A stretch of 60,189 nucleotides of DNA from Prochlorococcus sp. AG-442-B03 (GCA_003212395.1 QCPU01000009.1:1-60189); one strand, 5' to 3'; shown: positions 37,447-47,280, numbered from the stretch's first letter. Program-made: numbers and translations. Notes: generated from the letters alone by a model not told the origin.

Positions 37447-38106
37447 ATGCCCAATATTGATTATGAATTAAACAAAAAAATTCATGCGATTATTATTAAC
37501 CCCTATCTAAGCTGGGAAGATTTCCGTTTGAATTGTGATTTAATAAAAAAATACAATATCAAGAATATTTCTACTTCACTTAATTATTTGGCTGATTTTA
37601 AAAACCTTTTGGGTAATTACAGCGCGAATATAAACGCACTCATTTCTTACCCTTTAGCAGATTTACCAGTTTCATTTATAGAAGAATTAGTTTGTTTTGC
37701 AAAAGATAATGGTGCAACAGGAATTGAATATATCCCAAACTTTATTCATTTATCCAAAAGAAACTTAGAAACTTTTGCTGCTGAAATTGAGCAAGTGAAG
37801 CTATCTGGATTACCAGTTTCAATAATCATAAATAAATCAAAACTACAAAAAGAAGTTTTGTACAATGCGATAGAAATATCTTTGGAATTAGGTATAAAAA
37901 ATTTTCAATTAGGGGACGGGTTTGGTCCTCCTATTACATCAAATGATGTAGCTGAAATACTAAAAATAACAGGTGCCCAAAATCAAATCAAAGTTGTAGG
38001 TGCGATAAAAAAGCTGACACAAGTCATTGATTTGTTTGATAATGGAATTAGTTGCGTGGGAACTTCTAATTTTTGTGAGATTTTTCAAGAAGTAAAGGTT
38101 ATTTGA
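37447..38106 (+). CDS. deoC: DeoC-like aldolase, catalytic lysine motif altered
   Basis: TIM-barrel protein of 219 aa placed in the deoxyribose-phosphate aldolase family by overall pattern (SYPLADLPVSFIEELVCFA, GATGIEYIPN, IKVVGAIKKL). Canonical DeoC has K-T-S-T-G around its Schiff-base lysine; here the equivalent strand reads NFQLGDGFGPPI, with no lysine. The aldolase activity is therefore doubtful, although a lysine-containing IKK segment exists near the position of the second active-site lysine. It ends with TGA directly followed by the recO ATG. Confidence 0.75.
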   Translation: MPNIDYELNKKIHAIIINPYLSWEDFRLNCDLIKKYNIKNISTSLNYLADFKNLLGNYSANINALISYPLADLPVSFIEELVCFAKDNGATGIEYIPNFIHLSKRNLETFAAEIEQVKLSGLPVSIIINKSKLQKEVLYNAIEISLELGIKNFQLGDGFGPPITSNDVAEILKITGAQNQIKVVGAIKKLTQVIDLFDNGISCVGTSNFCEIFQEVKVI

Positions 38107-38892
38107 ATGTCTGGTTCTGGTGAGTGCAAACTAGAAGGTCTCTGTATTAAAGCTTCTCCACTAGGCGAGAATGATAGATTAATAACTATTCTTACTGATG
38201 AGCAAGGGATTGTTCGATTAGCGGCACCTGGTGCTAGGCGGCCTAAAAGTAGTCTTGCCGCAGCTGCTCCATTAACATATTTAAGTCTGCAAACTTTTGG
38301 GAAAAGAAATCTTAAATCTGTACGTCAAATTAAAATATTAAAAAGCTATTCTGGTCTAGGGAAAAATATTGAATGTCTTGCAGCCGCGCAAGCAATAACT
38401 GAATTAACTTTTTTATTAGTAGGAAATAATGACAAGCAACAAAACTATTTATCTTGTGTTCTTGCACATCTAGATAGGATTTATTTGTATGAAGAATCTA
38501 AAGAAGAAGATATTAAAATGCTCTCAATGAGTATTCAATCTTTAATCCATCTATTAGCTATCGGAGGTATAAATTTACCAATTCATCATTGCTGTAAAAC
38601 TGGAGAACCTATTATTCCGCCTTTAGGAGATTGGGAATGGAGTTGTTATTATTTGCCAAGTGAAGGGTTTTCATCCATTGATGAGACTCAAAGTAATCTA
38701 AAAATAAATGCATCTGAAGTTGCTCTATTGCAGAGACTTCTTTTCCCCGAATTACCAATAAAATCTAATGGAGAGCTATTGGGACCTAAAAAAGTCTGGC
38801 TTAAAATATTATTTATAATTGAAACTTGGATCTCTACTCAACTGGAGAAAGATTTATCTTCACTAAAAATGTTGAGAGAAATATATAGTTAA
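38107..38892 (+). CDS. recO: DNA repair protein RecO
   Basis: RecFOR-pathway mediator that helps RecA load on SSB-coated gaps. The N-terminal OB fold reads CIKASPLGENDRLITILTDE with GARRPKSSLAAAAPL, typical of RecO. The central zinc-finger region is reduced to HHCCKTGEPI (near residue 164), so the four-cysteine cluster of other species is incomplete. The 261-aa length fits. It directly abuts deoC, with no intergenic base. Confidence 0.88.
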   Translation: MSGSGECKLEGLCIKASPLGENDRLITILTDEQGIVRLAAPGARRPKSSLAAAAPLTYLSLQTFGKRNLKSVRQIKILKSYSGLGKNIECLAAAQAITELTFLLVGNNDKQQNYLSCVLAHLDRIYLYEESKEEDIKMLSMSIQSLIHLLAIGGINLPIHHCCKTGEPIIPPLGDWEWSCYYLPSEGFSSIDETQSNLKINASEVALLQRLLFPELPIKSNGELLGPKKVWLKILFIIETWISTQLEKDLSSLKMLREIYS

Positions 38893-38977
38893 CATATTCA
38901 TAAACTATAAATAAATTTTAAGATTATGATTATAGCGATTCTGACTGTTAACTTAATAAATAGTTAATTCAATTAAT

Positions 38978-40135
38978 GTGGTTCATATTGCGTGGTTGGG
39001 GAAAAAATCCCCTTTTTGTGGAAATGTAACTTACGGTAATTCAACTACCAAGGAATTAAAGGCCAAAGGGCATAAAATTAGTTTTATTCATTTCGACAAT
39101 CCCTCTAGTTCAAATTCAACAAACCCATTATTTCTTGCAAATGATCCTGATGTAAGTCTCCCATATTTAATTAAATCTCAAGTTTATACAATACCCTCGC
39201 CAAGGGCAGAAAAAGAGCTAAGGCTATCATTAGAAAGATTAAAACCTGACATAGTACATGCAAGCCTAACTTTGTCTCCTTTAGACTTTAGACTTCCAGA
39301 GCTTTGTAATGAAATTAATGTTCCTCTTATAGGAACATTTCATCCACCATTTGATGCAAAAAATAGAAATCTAACTGCGAGCACTCAACAATTAACATAT
39401 CAACTTTATGCTTCCTCTTTAGCAAAGTTCGATAAAATAGTTATTTTTTCTGAACCTCAAAGAAATGTTCTTGAGAAATTAGGAGTACCTAAAGAAAAAC
39501 AAATAATTATTCCAAACGGCGTTGATGAAAATATTTGGAAACCTTTTAGCGAAGAAAGTAAAAAATATGATCAGGTAAAAAACAAACTTGGAAATGAAAG
39601 AATCTTTTTATATATGGGAAGGATTGCAAATGAGAAAAATATCGAGGCGCTTTTACGTTCTTGGCGCCAAACAAAAACTCAAAATTGCAAATTAGTTATT
39701 GTTGGGGATGGACCAATGAAGCCAACACTCGAAAATAGTTTTTCTAACCTTGGTAATGAGAAATTAATTTGGTGGGGTGCCGAATTAGATTTAGAAACTA
39801 GGATAGCAATAATGCAAATAGCAGAAGTATTTTTCTTACCAAGCTTAGTAGAAGGTTTATCATTATCACTTTTAGAGGCAATGTCTGCTGGTACTGCTTG
39901 TGTAGCTACAGATGCAGGAGCTGATGGTGAAGTTTTAGATGACGGAGCAGGAATAGTAATTTCAACTGATAATGTGGCTGCGCAATTAAAAACTATAATC
40001 CCAATTCTTATAGAACACCCTTCATTTACAAAAGATCTTGGAGAAAAAGCTAGAGAACGTATACTTGAGAGATACACAATTACTAAAAATATAAATTCAC
40101 TTGAAAAAGTTTATATGAACTTAAAAGATAATTGA
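38978..40135 (+). CDS. dgdA: GT4 glycosyltransferase, probable digalactosyldiacylglycerol synthase
   Basis: GT4-family (GT-B fold) enzyme of 385 aa. The C-terminal nucleotide-sugar motif is PSLVEGLSLSLLEAMSAG near residue 290 (E-x7-E), with FLYMGRIANEKN near residue 211. The N-terminus HIAWLGKKSPFCGNVTYG is as I recall for cyanobacterial DgdA, which galactosylates MGDG to make DGDG, a thylakoid lipid. The identity as DgdA rather than another lipid glycosyltransferase rests on that remembered N-terminus. GTG start at 38978. Confidence 0.75.
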   Translation: MVHIAWLGKKSPFCGNVTYGNSTTKELKAKGHKISFIHFDNPSSSNSTNPLFLANDPDVSLPYLIKSQVYTIPSPRAEKELRLSLERLKPDIVHASLTLSPLDFRLPELCNEINVPLIGTFHPPFDAKNRNLTASTQQLTYQLYASSLAKFDKIVIFSEPQRNVLEKLGVPKEKQIIIPNGVDENIWKPFSEESKKYDQVKNKLGNERIFLYMGRIANEKNIEALLRSWRQTKTQNCKLVIVGDGPMKPTLENSFSNLGNEKLIWWGAELDLETRIAIMQIAEVFFLPSLVEGLSLSLLEAMSAGTACVATDAGADGEVLDDGAGIVISTDNVAAQLKTIIPILIEHPSFTKDLGEKARERILERYTITKNINSLEKVYMNLKDN

Positions 40136-40140
40136 AAAAC

Positions 40141-40953
40141 CTAACGAAACTCTTTACTTCGATTACTAGCTGAAACTATTGATTCCATTAATGCTGACCT
40201 TACACTTTTTTTTTCTAAAACCCTTAAAGCAGAAATAGTTGTTCCACCTGGAGAGGTTACTAAATTTTTAAGCTCAGAAGTACTAAGTTTATTTTCCTTA
40301 ATTAGACAAATAGTCCCTAGTATCATTTCCATAACAAGTTCCTCTGAAATTATTTTTGGTAATCCCCCGCTTAATCCGCCATCACTTAATGCTTCTATAA
40401 TTAAAGCAATAATTGCAGGACCTGATGAAGTTAAAGCTAAAAATATATCAAGATAATCTTCAGTAAATTCATAAATTTTACTAGTATTTTCAAATAATTT
40501 TTTTGTAAATTGTTTATGATCTTCTGTAATTTCTTCTCCCCAAGAAATCCCTGTTAAACCTTTTCCAATAGTTATTGGAATATTTGTAACCACCCTCACA
40601 CATTTATGATTAGGAAACTTTTGAGTAAGTCTATTTATTGAAACCCCGGCAAGAATTGAAACTATTAAATTGTCCTTATTTTTTATTTGATGGACCTCAC
40701 TTATATCATTTAATTGTTGAGGTTTTATCGAAAGAAGTTTATATTGACAATCCCAAATTATTTTTGACTCTATAGAACCTGATTTATAAACGTTTATATT
40801 ATGTTTATAATTTTTTTTTATGTTTTCTAAACTTTTTTCTGAATTTACAACACAAAAAACATTCTCTGGCTGAATTAATTTGTTATCTAATAGAGGGGTA
40901 ACTATAGCACTTGCAATATTTCCAAAACCAATAATCGCAATTTTATCTGTCAC
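40141..40953 (-). CDS. proC: Pyrroline-5-carboxylate reductase
   Basis: Last step of proline synthesis, reducing P5C with NAD(P)H. The Rossmann loop is IIGFGNIASAIVTPLL (residues 7-22). The conserved C-terminal region TSSGPAIIALIIEALSDGG near residue 170 and TSPGGTTISALRVLE near residue 229 are diagnostic. The 270-aa length fits. GTG start at 40953, 7 bp after the sepF stop, so the two are co-transcribed. Confidence 0.95.
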   Translation of the reverse strand: MTDKIAIIGFGNIASAIVTPLLDNKLIQPENVFCVVNSEKSLENIKKNYKHNINVYKSGSIESKIIWDCQYKLLSIKPQQLNDISEVHQIKNKDNLIVSILAGVSINRLTQKFPNHKCVRVVTNIPITIGKGLTGISWGEEITEDHKQFTKKLFENTSKIYEFTEDYLDIFLALTSSGPAIIALIIEALSDGGLSGGLPKIISEELVMEMILGTICLIKENKLSTSELKNLVTSPGGTTISALRVLEKKSVRSALMESIVSASNRSKEFR

Positions 40954-40960
40954 AGATTAA

Positions 40961-41536
40961 TCATGAATAAGCACTTATTTTTGAATTACCCCATGCTGGT
41001 TCAGGAGTAGTATTTTTGCCCAAACTATATTGTGGTGTGTTTTCTGTAGACACAGAAGAAGGAGAAGCTTCTTCTGGGGAAGAACTAGTTACATTTACAC
41101 AACTTGGAGCAAAAAGAAAAATACTTTCACCGACTCTCTCTTGATGTCCATCAATTGCATATGTACCCCCAGCGATAAAATCAACAGCTCTTTGAGCTTG
41201 ATCAGGATCCATCATAGTTAAATTGAGAATTACAGTTTTTCTCTCTCTTAATGCTTGAATAGCTTGAGGCATCTCATCAAAACTTCTTGGTTCCATTAAG
41301 CTTACTTCTGAGGATGAATTTGAGATTCCAGGCATACCAACTACTTTTGATGATCTGTTGTTATTCATAAAATCGAATGGATTTGAATTTGCAAGGGCAT
41401 TTGCATTCTTTGGATTTTGTTTGAAATTATTAATATCATTTAATTCAGCCTCTGAAGCATAATCTAACTCATCAAAATCATCATCGAGATACTCATCCCC
41501 TGCAACAACTGCCTTTAATCTAGAAATAAGTGACAC
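40961..41536 (-). CDS. sepF: Cell division protein SepF (Cdv2)
   Basis: FtsZ-ring partner that tethers the Z ring to the membrane and is essential in cyanobacteria. The N-terminal amphipathic helix is [20 protein letters not shown], followed by a flexible linker. The folded SepF domain covers about residues 80-150 ([40 protein letters not shown]). A low-complexity Ser/Pro tail ends the protein. GTG start at 41536. The order pipX-pipY-sepF-proC is common in cyanobacteria. Confidence 0.95.
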   Translation of the reverse strand: MSLISRLKAVVAGDEYLDDDFDELDYASEAELNDINNFKQNPKNANALANSNPFDFMNNNRSSKVVGMPGISNSSSEVSLMEPRSFDEMPQAIQALRERKTVILNLTMMDPDQAQRAVDFIAGGTYAIDGHQERVGESIFLFAPSCVNVTSSSPEEASPSSVSTENTPQYSLGKNTTPEPAWGNSKISAYS

Positions 41537-41556
41537 CTTTTAAATCCTCTTGAAAT

Positions 41557-41588
41557 TGATTACTAAGGTTTAAGAACCTTGAGTAATA
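41557..41588 (-). other. Stem-loop between pipY and sepF
   Basis: ATTACTAAGGTT / AACCTTGAGTAAT forms a 12-bp stem with one bulge and a 4-nt loop (41559-41587), 21 bp upstream of the sepF start. There is no T tract on the minus strand, so it may be a weak terminator of pipY, a processing site or a leader structure of sepF. Confidence 0.4.
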
Positions 41589-41686
41589 GATTCATTTTTT
41601 AAATGAATAAACTACCTATACTTAAATAACGTTAGTTGAACTTTACTGCAAGTTTATAGATAAGATTTTTATAAAAAAATAACTAA

Positions 41687-42322
41687 TTAGGATCTGCCTC
41701 CAAAAATCAATGATCCTAATCTTAACCAAGTTGATCCAGCGTCAATAGCTTCCTCCCAATCACCTGACATCCCCATGGAACAATCTGGTAGTTGTAGAGA
41801 ATCAGCGAGAGCACGACATTTTTTGAACAAGCCTGAATTTTCTTTAGAGCTAAGTCCTTTAGGATTGATAGTCATCAAACCAGTTAATGAAATATTTTTC
41901 AACTCTTTAATTTCTCTCCATTTCAAAATTAAAAATTCAGGATTAAAGCCTCCTTTAGTAGGGTCATCACTCAACTTCACCTGCAACATTATTAATGGAT
42001 TTTTCTTCTCTTCACGTGAAATATTAGAAATCTTTTGCAACTTTTCAAATGAATCTACTGAATGAATATATTTAAAATTTTGAACTATTTTCCTTATTTT
42101 ATTACTTTGTATTCTTCCAATAAAGTGCCAATTTATTTGTTTAAGATCTTTTAAGGTTAATTGTTTTTCAAAAGCTTCTTGAACCTTACTTTCTCCAAAA
42201 TCGTTCTGACCTATATTTTGAATAGTCTTGATTTCTTGACTTTTAAATCCTTTACTTACCGCAAGAATATTTACATTTGATGGTATTTTATTTTTTATTT
42301 TTAAATAATTTGCAGGGTTCAC
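41687..42322 (-). CDS. pipY: PLP homeostasis protein PipY (YggS family)
   Basis: PLP-binding protein that keeps vitamin B6 and amino acid pools balanced; it has no known enzyme activity. The PLP lysine is in NILAVSKGFKSQEI near residue 24, with DFGESKVQEAFEK and WHFIGRIQSNK following. The C-terminal MSGDWEEAIDAGSTWLRLGS is the phosphate-binding region. At 211 aa it fits. It follows pipX after 3 bp, the arrangement that gave cyanobacterial PipY its name. Confidence 0.94.
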   Translation of the reverse strand: MNPANYLKIKNKIPSNVNILAVSKGFKSQEIKTIQNIGQNDFGESKVQEAFEKQLTLKDLKQINWHFIGRIQSNKIRKIVQNFKYIHSVDSFEKLQKISNISREEKKNPLIMLQVKLSDDPTKGGFNPEFLILKWREIKELKNISLTGLMTINPKGLSSKENSGLFKKCRALADSLQLPDCSMGMSGDWEEAIDAGSTWLRLGSLIFGGRS

Positions 42323-42325
42323 CTT

Positions 42326-42592
42326 TTATAAGAAAGTTTGCGTAAATAAATTCTCCCATTTAGATAGTTCTTCAGATCCTTTTCTTCTAGCTTTTTGAAG
42401 GTTTAATTCGGCCTGATTACGGGCATCTAAATAAGGTATAACTTCAAAAAAAACTTCTCTCTGTCGAACTTCTACCAAGAAAAACATTTTTTGAGCATAT
42501 AAAGTCGCATAAATATCTCGCCCATCATTTCCAGGAGAAACTTGGTATAACATGCCAAATGTTGGATGGTTTAAATAACGCTCAGAACTCAA
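42326..42592 (-). CDS. pipX: PII-interacting protein X, NtcA co-activator
   Basis: An 88-aa protein that swaps partners between PII (GlnB) and NtcA according to nitrogen status and boosts NtcA-dependent transcription. The Tudor-like N-terminal domain includes YLNHPTFGMLYQV and YATLYAQKMFFLVEV, followed by two C-terminal helices (DARNQAELNLQKARRKGSEE). TTG start at 42592, which gives the normal family length. It is upstream of and coupled to pipY. Confidence 0.93.
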   Translation of the reverse strand: MSSERYLNHPTFGMLYQVSPGNDGRDIYATLYAQKMFFLVEVRQREVFFEVIPYLDARNQAELNLQKARRKGSEELSKWENLFTQTFL

Positions 42593-42611
42593 ACCTAAAA
42601 TATTGTGTTAT

Positions 42612-43526
42612 TTATAATGCACCATACAGTTTTCTAAGAAAAATTGCTATGCAAATAAAACAAATCGATAATGTATTAACAATTACATTGAGAGATTTTG
42701 AAGTATAAAGAGTTCTAAATCTGTTGGTTTTTATAATAATATTTTTCTTTGAGAGTAATGATTCTGCTCCATGATCAATTCTCAGAAATATATTTTGAAA
42801 TAACCTTTCCACTAAAATTAATAAAACATTAAAGGATTTCTTTAGTCCTAAATTTCGAAAATTTATTGATCTAACTGAAACTGATTTAATGATATTTTGA
42901 AGTTCTTCCTGCACTAGAGGAATAAAACGTAATGCAATTAACAACTGAAAAAGCCACTTACTAGTTGGCAATCCAATCTTTCTTAATGGATACATAAACC
43001 AACTTAATCCCCAAACAATATCTTCCTGCAATGTGGTTAAAAGCATCAAATTCACACTATGAATAACGGTAAATATCAAAGTGGAGGTTTTTATTCCTAG
43101 TTCAAAAGCTTTTCTTGATAAGTTATAGGGACCAAAATTAATAAACCATATCTTCTGCAAAGGAATTTGCAAAATATTCCATTCTTTTTGGCTTTCCAGT
43201 ACTACTTTCAACTCATTGGGATTTCTTAAGTATCCATCAAGAGATTGAATATCAGAGGAGGCAAGTATTGATATACATCCAATTAATAGTGACAAACATG
43301 AGAGGAAAAATAATGATCGCCACCATACTCTAGACGGCAATAAACTTAAAAAAGTAGTTAATAGTAAAAAACCAACTAAACTCAGTCTCCATATTGGACC
43401 TGCCCAAATTGGAGTGATTAAAAATATCATTACCATAATTATTTTTAATCTACTATCTATAATTCTTAGCCAACTTCTATTACCATGAACGTATTGACCA
43501 ACAGAAAATTTGGTTAGCAAATCCAT
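42612..43526 (-). CDS. EcfT/CbiQ-like transmembrane transport protein
   Basis: A 304-aa membrane protein with about six spans. The sequence pattern SRLKIIMVMIFLITPIWAG near residue 25 and the cytoplasmic ALRFIPLVQEELQNIIKSVS near residue 205 (with the A-R motif for contacting the ATPase) fit the T component of energy-coupling factor vitamin/metal transporters. No ECF ATPase or S component is adjacent. It starts one base inside the der stop region, so the two are translationally linked. Confidence 0.82.
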   Translation of the reverse strand: MDLLTKFSVGQYVHGNRSWLRIIDSRLKIIMVMIFLITPIWAGPIWRLSLVGFLLLTTFLSLLPSRVWWRSLFFLSCLSLLIGCISILASSDIQSLDGYLRNPNELKVVLESQKEWNILQIPLQKIWFINFGPYNLSRKAFELGIKTSTLIFTVIHSVNLMLLTTLQEDIVWGLSWFMYPLRKIGLPTSKWLFQLLIALRFIPLVQEELQNIIKSVSVRSINFRNLGLKKSFNVLLILVERLFQNIFLRIDHGAESLLSKKNIIIKTNRFRTLYTSKSLNVIVNTLSICFICIAIFLRKLYGAL

Positions 43527-44899
43527 TAATCTTTTTGAATTAACTCAATATTTTCTCTTTCGACTTCCTTATTTAAAGCTCTTTGCTGTTTTCCTCTCCA
43601 AAGTAAAATGAGGGGTGTACCTTCAAATCCTAAATTTACTCTAATTTGTTTTTCAATATATCTTCTATAAGTTATTCCGAATAATTTAGGGTCATTTACA
43701 AATAGAGTAAAAGTGGGGGGTTTGTTCTTTACTTGAGTACCGTAATAAAGCCTACCTTGCTTGCCACTTCTCTTAGTTGGAGGACTTTTCCAACTGATTG
43801 ATTCTTTAAGTACTTCATTAACTACAGATGTTGTAACTCTTCTTCTATGTTGATTTACAGCATTAAGAGCATGCTCAAAAATATTATCAACTCTTTGTCC
43901 AGTTAGGGCAGATATAAAAATCATTTTTGACCAGTGTAAAAAATAAAGTTTAGATCTAAGTTCTTTTTCTAATTGATAAATTGTTGAACTATTTTTTTCT
44001 ACAAGATCCCATTTATTAACGACAATTACACAAGCTCTGCCTTGTTCTTCTATGCGCCCAGCCAGCTTCTGGTCTTGATCAGTTACTCCATCTAAAGCAT
44101 CTATAACTAAAACACAAACATCACTTCTATCTATAGATTTAAAAGCCCTATTAATACCAAAGAATTCAGTGCCATATTTAACATTTTTCTTTCTTCTAAT
44201 ACCCGCAGTATCAATAATTTTCCAATGATTATCACCTTTTTTAATAAGCGTATCTATTGAATCAGTTGTCGTACCACTAATATCACTAACTATTGCTCTT
44301 TTTTCTCCACAGATTGAATTTAACAAACTAGATTTACCAACATTAGGCCTACCAATAATTGACATCATTATCTTTTCTTCATCATCCTGAATATTATTTT
44401 CAGGAAGTTCGCCAATAACGAGATCTAAAAGATCTCCAGTACCTGAACCATGAATAGCCGAAACAGGGTTAGGTTCGCCCAATCCTAATTTCCAGAACTC
44501 TGAAGCTAGTGATATTCCTAGAGTAGTAGATTCACATTTATTAACAGCAACAATTGTTTTACAGCTTGAGTTTCTTAACCATTTTGCTATTGATAAATCA
44601 CCATCAGTAACGCCTTGATTCCCATCTACCACCAGTAACGCGAGTGAAGCCTCTTCTAGAGCCAAGAAAACTTGTGTCCTTATCTCTGGGAGAAATTCAC
44701 TATCATCATCAAAAACTAAACCTCCAGTATCAACTATTTGAAATTCCTTACCTCCCCATGAAGCATTTTGATAAGTTCTATCTCTTGTAACACCAGGCTT
44801 ATCAAATACTATTGCATCATTACTTTGGCAAAGACGATTGACTAAGGTGGACTTCCCAACGTTCGGTCTTCCGATAATTGCTATTGTAGGGAGAATCAA
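43526..44899 (-). CDS. der: Double GTPase Der (EngA), ribosome assembly
   Basis: Tandem G-domain GTPase needed for 50S subunit maturation. The first P-loop is [15 protein letters not shown] (residues 8-22) with DTGGL and NKCE. The second is [15 protein letters not shown] near residue 184 with [11 protein letters not shown] and NKWD. A KH-like C-terminal domain follows. The 457-aa length fits. It overlaps the EcfT-like gene by one base and lies 74 bp from the DUF1823 gene. Confidence 0.97.
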   Translation of the reverse strand: MILPTIAIIGRPNVGKSTLVNRLCQSNDAIVFDKPGVTRDRTYQNASWGGKEFQIVDTGGLVFDDDSEFLPEIRTQVFLALEEASLALLVVDGNQGVTDGDLSIAKWLRNSSCKTIVAVNKCESTTLGISLASEFWKLGLGEPNPVSAIHGSGTGDLLDLVIGELPENNIQDDEEKIMMSIIGRPNVGKSSLLNSICGEKRAIVSDISGTTTDSIDTLIKKGDNHWKIIDTAGIRRKKNVKYGTEFFGINRAFKSIDRSDVCVLVIDALDGVTDQDQKLAGRIEEQGRACVIVVNKWDLVEKNSSTIYQLEKELRSKLYFLHWSKMIFISALTGQRVDNIFEHALNAVNQHRRRVTTSVVNEVLKESISWKSPPTKRSGKQGRLYYGTQVKNKPPTFTLFVNDPKLFGITYRRYIEKQIRVNLGFEGTPLILLWRGKQQRALNKEVERENIELIQKD

Positions 44900-44973
44900 T
44901 TCTTCTCTCCAAAGAAAGTAGTATCCATTACAACTATACCTTTAATAGAATCATTTACCTTATTCAAAAAAAC

Positions 44974-45459
44974 TTATTTAATTTCTGGATCGCCAAAATG
45001 TCCTTTAACTGGACTAACAGGTGGTGAACTAGGACTTGGTATTAATCCATTATCTTTTGAAAAACAATCATTTTCAATCGCCCAATAAATCAACCAATTT
45101 ACTGCCGTCGCTCTTCTAGTTTTCCTTGGATAGAGTTCATTAATCTTATAGCCTTTAAAATTAAGAAAATTTTTCAATCCCTGCTTATAGTCTTTTGGAA
45201 TTGATCGAGTCAAATGTACTGAGGCTGGTCGCTCTGAAATGATTTGAGGAGCTTTCTCAAATTTTTCTGACCAATAAGAAGGAGTTAATGCGCTAGAAAC
45301 CCAATTATTTAAAGTTGTTTCTCTCGTATAAAAAAGTCTTTCCCAAACCAATTCACAAACAAAAACATCACTAACCTTATCTTCAAGAACAAGAAATAAT
45401 AGATCCTTACATATTGGCCATGTAAATTGATTTTCAACTAATTTTTCTTTTTTATACAT
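44974..45459 (-). CDS. DUF1823-like cyanobacterial protein
   Basis: A 161-aa soluble protein. Its core has VWERLFYTRETTLNNWV, then ISERPASVHLTRSIPKDYKQ, the helix LKNFLNFKGYKINELYPRKT and RRATAVNWLIYWAIEND. This combination is how I recall DUF1823, found in cyanobacteria and plastids, with no assigned role. It shares one base with the cobI stop (TAATG-type overlap), implying co-expression with the cobalamin gene. Confidence 0.75.
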   Translation of the reverse strand: MYKKEKLVENQFTWPICKDLLFLVLEDKVSDVFVCELVWERLFYTRETTLNNWVSSALTPSYWSEKFEKAPQIISERPASVHLTRSIPKDYKQGLKNFLNFKGYKINELYPRKTRRATAVNWLIYWAIENDCFSKDNGLIPSPSSPPVSPVKGHFGDPEIK

Positions 45460-46214
45460 TAATCAAACCTCATCAAAATTAAAGAAAAATAAGGCATAAA
45501 TTCCTTTTTATATTGGGATGCATATTGAATAATTTGATCAGGCATCCCAACATTTAAAGCTATTAATGATGTATTGATGATATCCTCTTTTTTTAAAATT
45601 TCCCTGACTAAATTCCATCTTTTGCCAACTTTCATAATAGCCAATACCGTTTTATTTGCCTTACTTTCCCTAATTAGGGTTGTAAATTCAGATTCTGAAG
45701 AAGGGCATTCTTTGATGATCAGGGTCTCTCCTTTTTTTACTAAATCAAAATCATTCAAAGCTGCTGCTGCTGATATAGAAGAAATGCCAGGTATGGTTTT
45801 GGTAATGATTTGGGGATAATTATTTTTTATTATCCTCAAAATGTTAGAAGAGCTTGCAAATAGCGAAGTATCTCCAAGACAAAGTAAAACAACTGATTCA
45901 CCATTATTTATAAATTTCACAATTTTTTCTACAGCATTAGACCATATTTCATCTGGATCAAAATCCTTCCTAGCCATTGGAAAGATGATAGGGATGTGTT
46001 TTTTAAATTTGGTGTATTTCATGACTATTTCCGCAGCGAAACTCTTTTTATTATCATCTGAAATTGGAAAAACTATAACTTTCGCCTTTTTGATTGCATC
46101 TACAGCAGCAATTGTTAAAAGCGATGGATCTCCAGGCCCAACACCAACGATTGTGAATGTTGGTAAATCAGTTTTATATCGATTAAGTAAACTAAAAAAC
46201 TTGTTTATTATCAT
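45459..46214 (-). CDS. cobI: Precorrin-2 C20-methyltransferase
   Basis: SAM-dependent tetrapyrrole methylase of the cobalamin (pseudocobalamin) pathway. The N-terminal VGVGPGDPSLLTIAAVDAIK (residues 23-42) is the family signature, with LCLGDTSLFASSSNI near residue 116 and PGISSISAAAALN near residue 142. The 251-aa length and the wording of these motifs favour CobI/CbiL over other corrin methylases. Coupled to the DUF1823 gene downstream. Confidence 0.9.
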   Translation of the reverse strand: MIINKFFSLLNRYKTDLPTFTIVGVGPGDPSLLTIAAVDAIKKAKVIVFPISDDNKKSFAAEIVMKYTKFKKHIPIIFPMARKDFDPDEIWSNAVEKIVKFINNGESVVLLCLGDTSLFASSSNILRIIKNNYPQIITKTIPGISSISAAAALNDFDLVKKGETLIIKECPSSESEFTTLIRESKANKTVLAIMKVGKRWNLVREILKKEDIINTSLIALNVGMPDQIIQYASQYKKEFMPYFSLILMRFD

Positions 46215-46230
46215 TTTTATTTTATTAACT

Positions 46231-46839
46231 TCAGCTATGTACCCTTGGCATCAGACAAGTCTCAGCAAGAATTTCTGACTCAATTTCAGACAATTCCTGT
46301 AACCTTTTGAAAGTTTGATTTTTAGAAAATTTAGTTTGCGCTAGTTTCCAATAAACTCCAAAATGTCTCGCCTCACTCTCAAGCAAAGATTCATAAAGGT
46401 TTTGAAAAGATTTGTCTTCAGAATTAAGAGCTAGCAAACTTAATCTTTCATGACTTCTTGCTTCAATAAGACCTGCGATTAAAAAACTATCAAGCATTCT
46501 ATTGGGCTCTTCCTTTCTTATATTTTTAGCCAGTTCAGCTCCGTATGGAGGTGGTTTTAAGGACTCAAGAGAATGTCCAAGATCCTTTAAAAAATAAAGT
46601 ATTTTTTCAAAATGTTCTAATTCCTCTCTCGCTATTGGACTTAGAACTTCTGCCAGATTTGGTTCTGATGGATATCTAAACATCAATTGAATAGCTACTC
46701 CTGCTGCCTTTCTTTCACAATGAGCATGATCAATAAGAATTTCTATTGGATTGGATAATGCGAGATTGATCCATTCATCTGAGGTTAATGAAGATAAATA
46801 TTTAATATGGGAAGAAGGCCTTTTAAAGTCAACTAGCAT
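46231..46839 (-). CDS. miaE: tRNA-(ms2io6A)-hydroxylase (MiaE-like)
   Basis: Non-heme diiron monooxygenase that hydroxylates the isopentenyl group of ms2i6A37 in tRNA. Diiron ligand motifs are DHAHCERKAAG near residue 37 (E...H), REELEHFEKIL near residue 70 and EARSHERLSLL near residue 123, with ESEARHFGVY near residue 153. The 202-aa length is typical. Its ATG directly follows the aroQ stop; the next gene, cobI, begins 16 bp later. Confidence 0.88.
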   Translation of the reverse strand: MLVDFKRPSSHIKYLSSLTSDEWINLALSNPIEILIDHAHCERKAAGVAIQLMFRYPSEPNLAEVLSPIAREELEHFEKILYFLKDLGHSLESLKPPPYGAELAKNIRKEEPNRMLDSFLIAGLIEARSHERLSLLALNSEDKSFQNLYESLLESEARHFGVYWKLAQTKFSKNQTFKRLQELSEIESEILAETCLMPRVHS

Positions 46840-47280
46840 TTAATCTTTACTACTTAAATATGCAATTATTCCATCAAGAGCTAGAAAATAACTAGATATA
46901 CCGAATCCACTAATTATTCCTATGGCTTTATCTGTAAGAAAAGATTCTTTACGAAAATCTTCTCTACTAAAAATATTTGAAATATGTAACTCTACAAATG
47001 GAATTTTTGATCCTATCAAAGCATCACGAATAGAAATCGAGGTATGAGTAAAAGCCCCAGCATTAATGAGAATGCCTTGAATACTTTTTACAGAATCCTG
47101 AACCTTATCTACTATTTCTCCTTCATGATTACTTTGAAAGCATTCAAGATTAATACTCTTTTCTTTAGCAACTTTTGTTAAATCTTTTTCTATATCACTC
47201 AATGTTTTATGACCATATATTTCAGGTTCTCTAGTTCCCAATAAATTTAAATTTGGCCCATTTATCAATAAAATCTTCAT
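46840..47280 (-). CDS. aroQ: 3-dehydroquinate dehydratase, type II
   Basis: Shikimate pathway enzyme that dehydrates 3-dehydroquinate. It starts [20 protein letters not shown], with catalytic Tyr in PEIYG, then [11 protein letters not shown] and [12 protein letters not shown], and the His in [15 protein letters not shown] prefer ATG 47280, where the family begins; a longer frame to 47346 adds an unlikely hydrophobic leader and approaches the tRNA promoter region. The 146-aa length fits. Confidence 0.94.
   Translation of the reverse strand: MKILLINGPNLNLLGTREPEIYGHKTLSDIEKDLTKVAKEKSINLECFQSNHEGEIVDKVQDSVKSIQGILINAGAFTHTSISIRDALIGSKIPFVELHISNIFSREDFRKESFLTDKAIGIISGFGISSYFLALDGIIAYLSSKD

Noticed and set aside
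41559..41587. The stem-loop before sepF as a strong terminator
   Set aside because: There is no T tract on the transcribed strand, so it is only listed as a stem-loop.
45574..46278. Long plus-strand open frames opposite cobI and miaE
   Set aside because: They lie wholly antisense to well-supported genes and have no family features.
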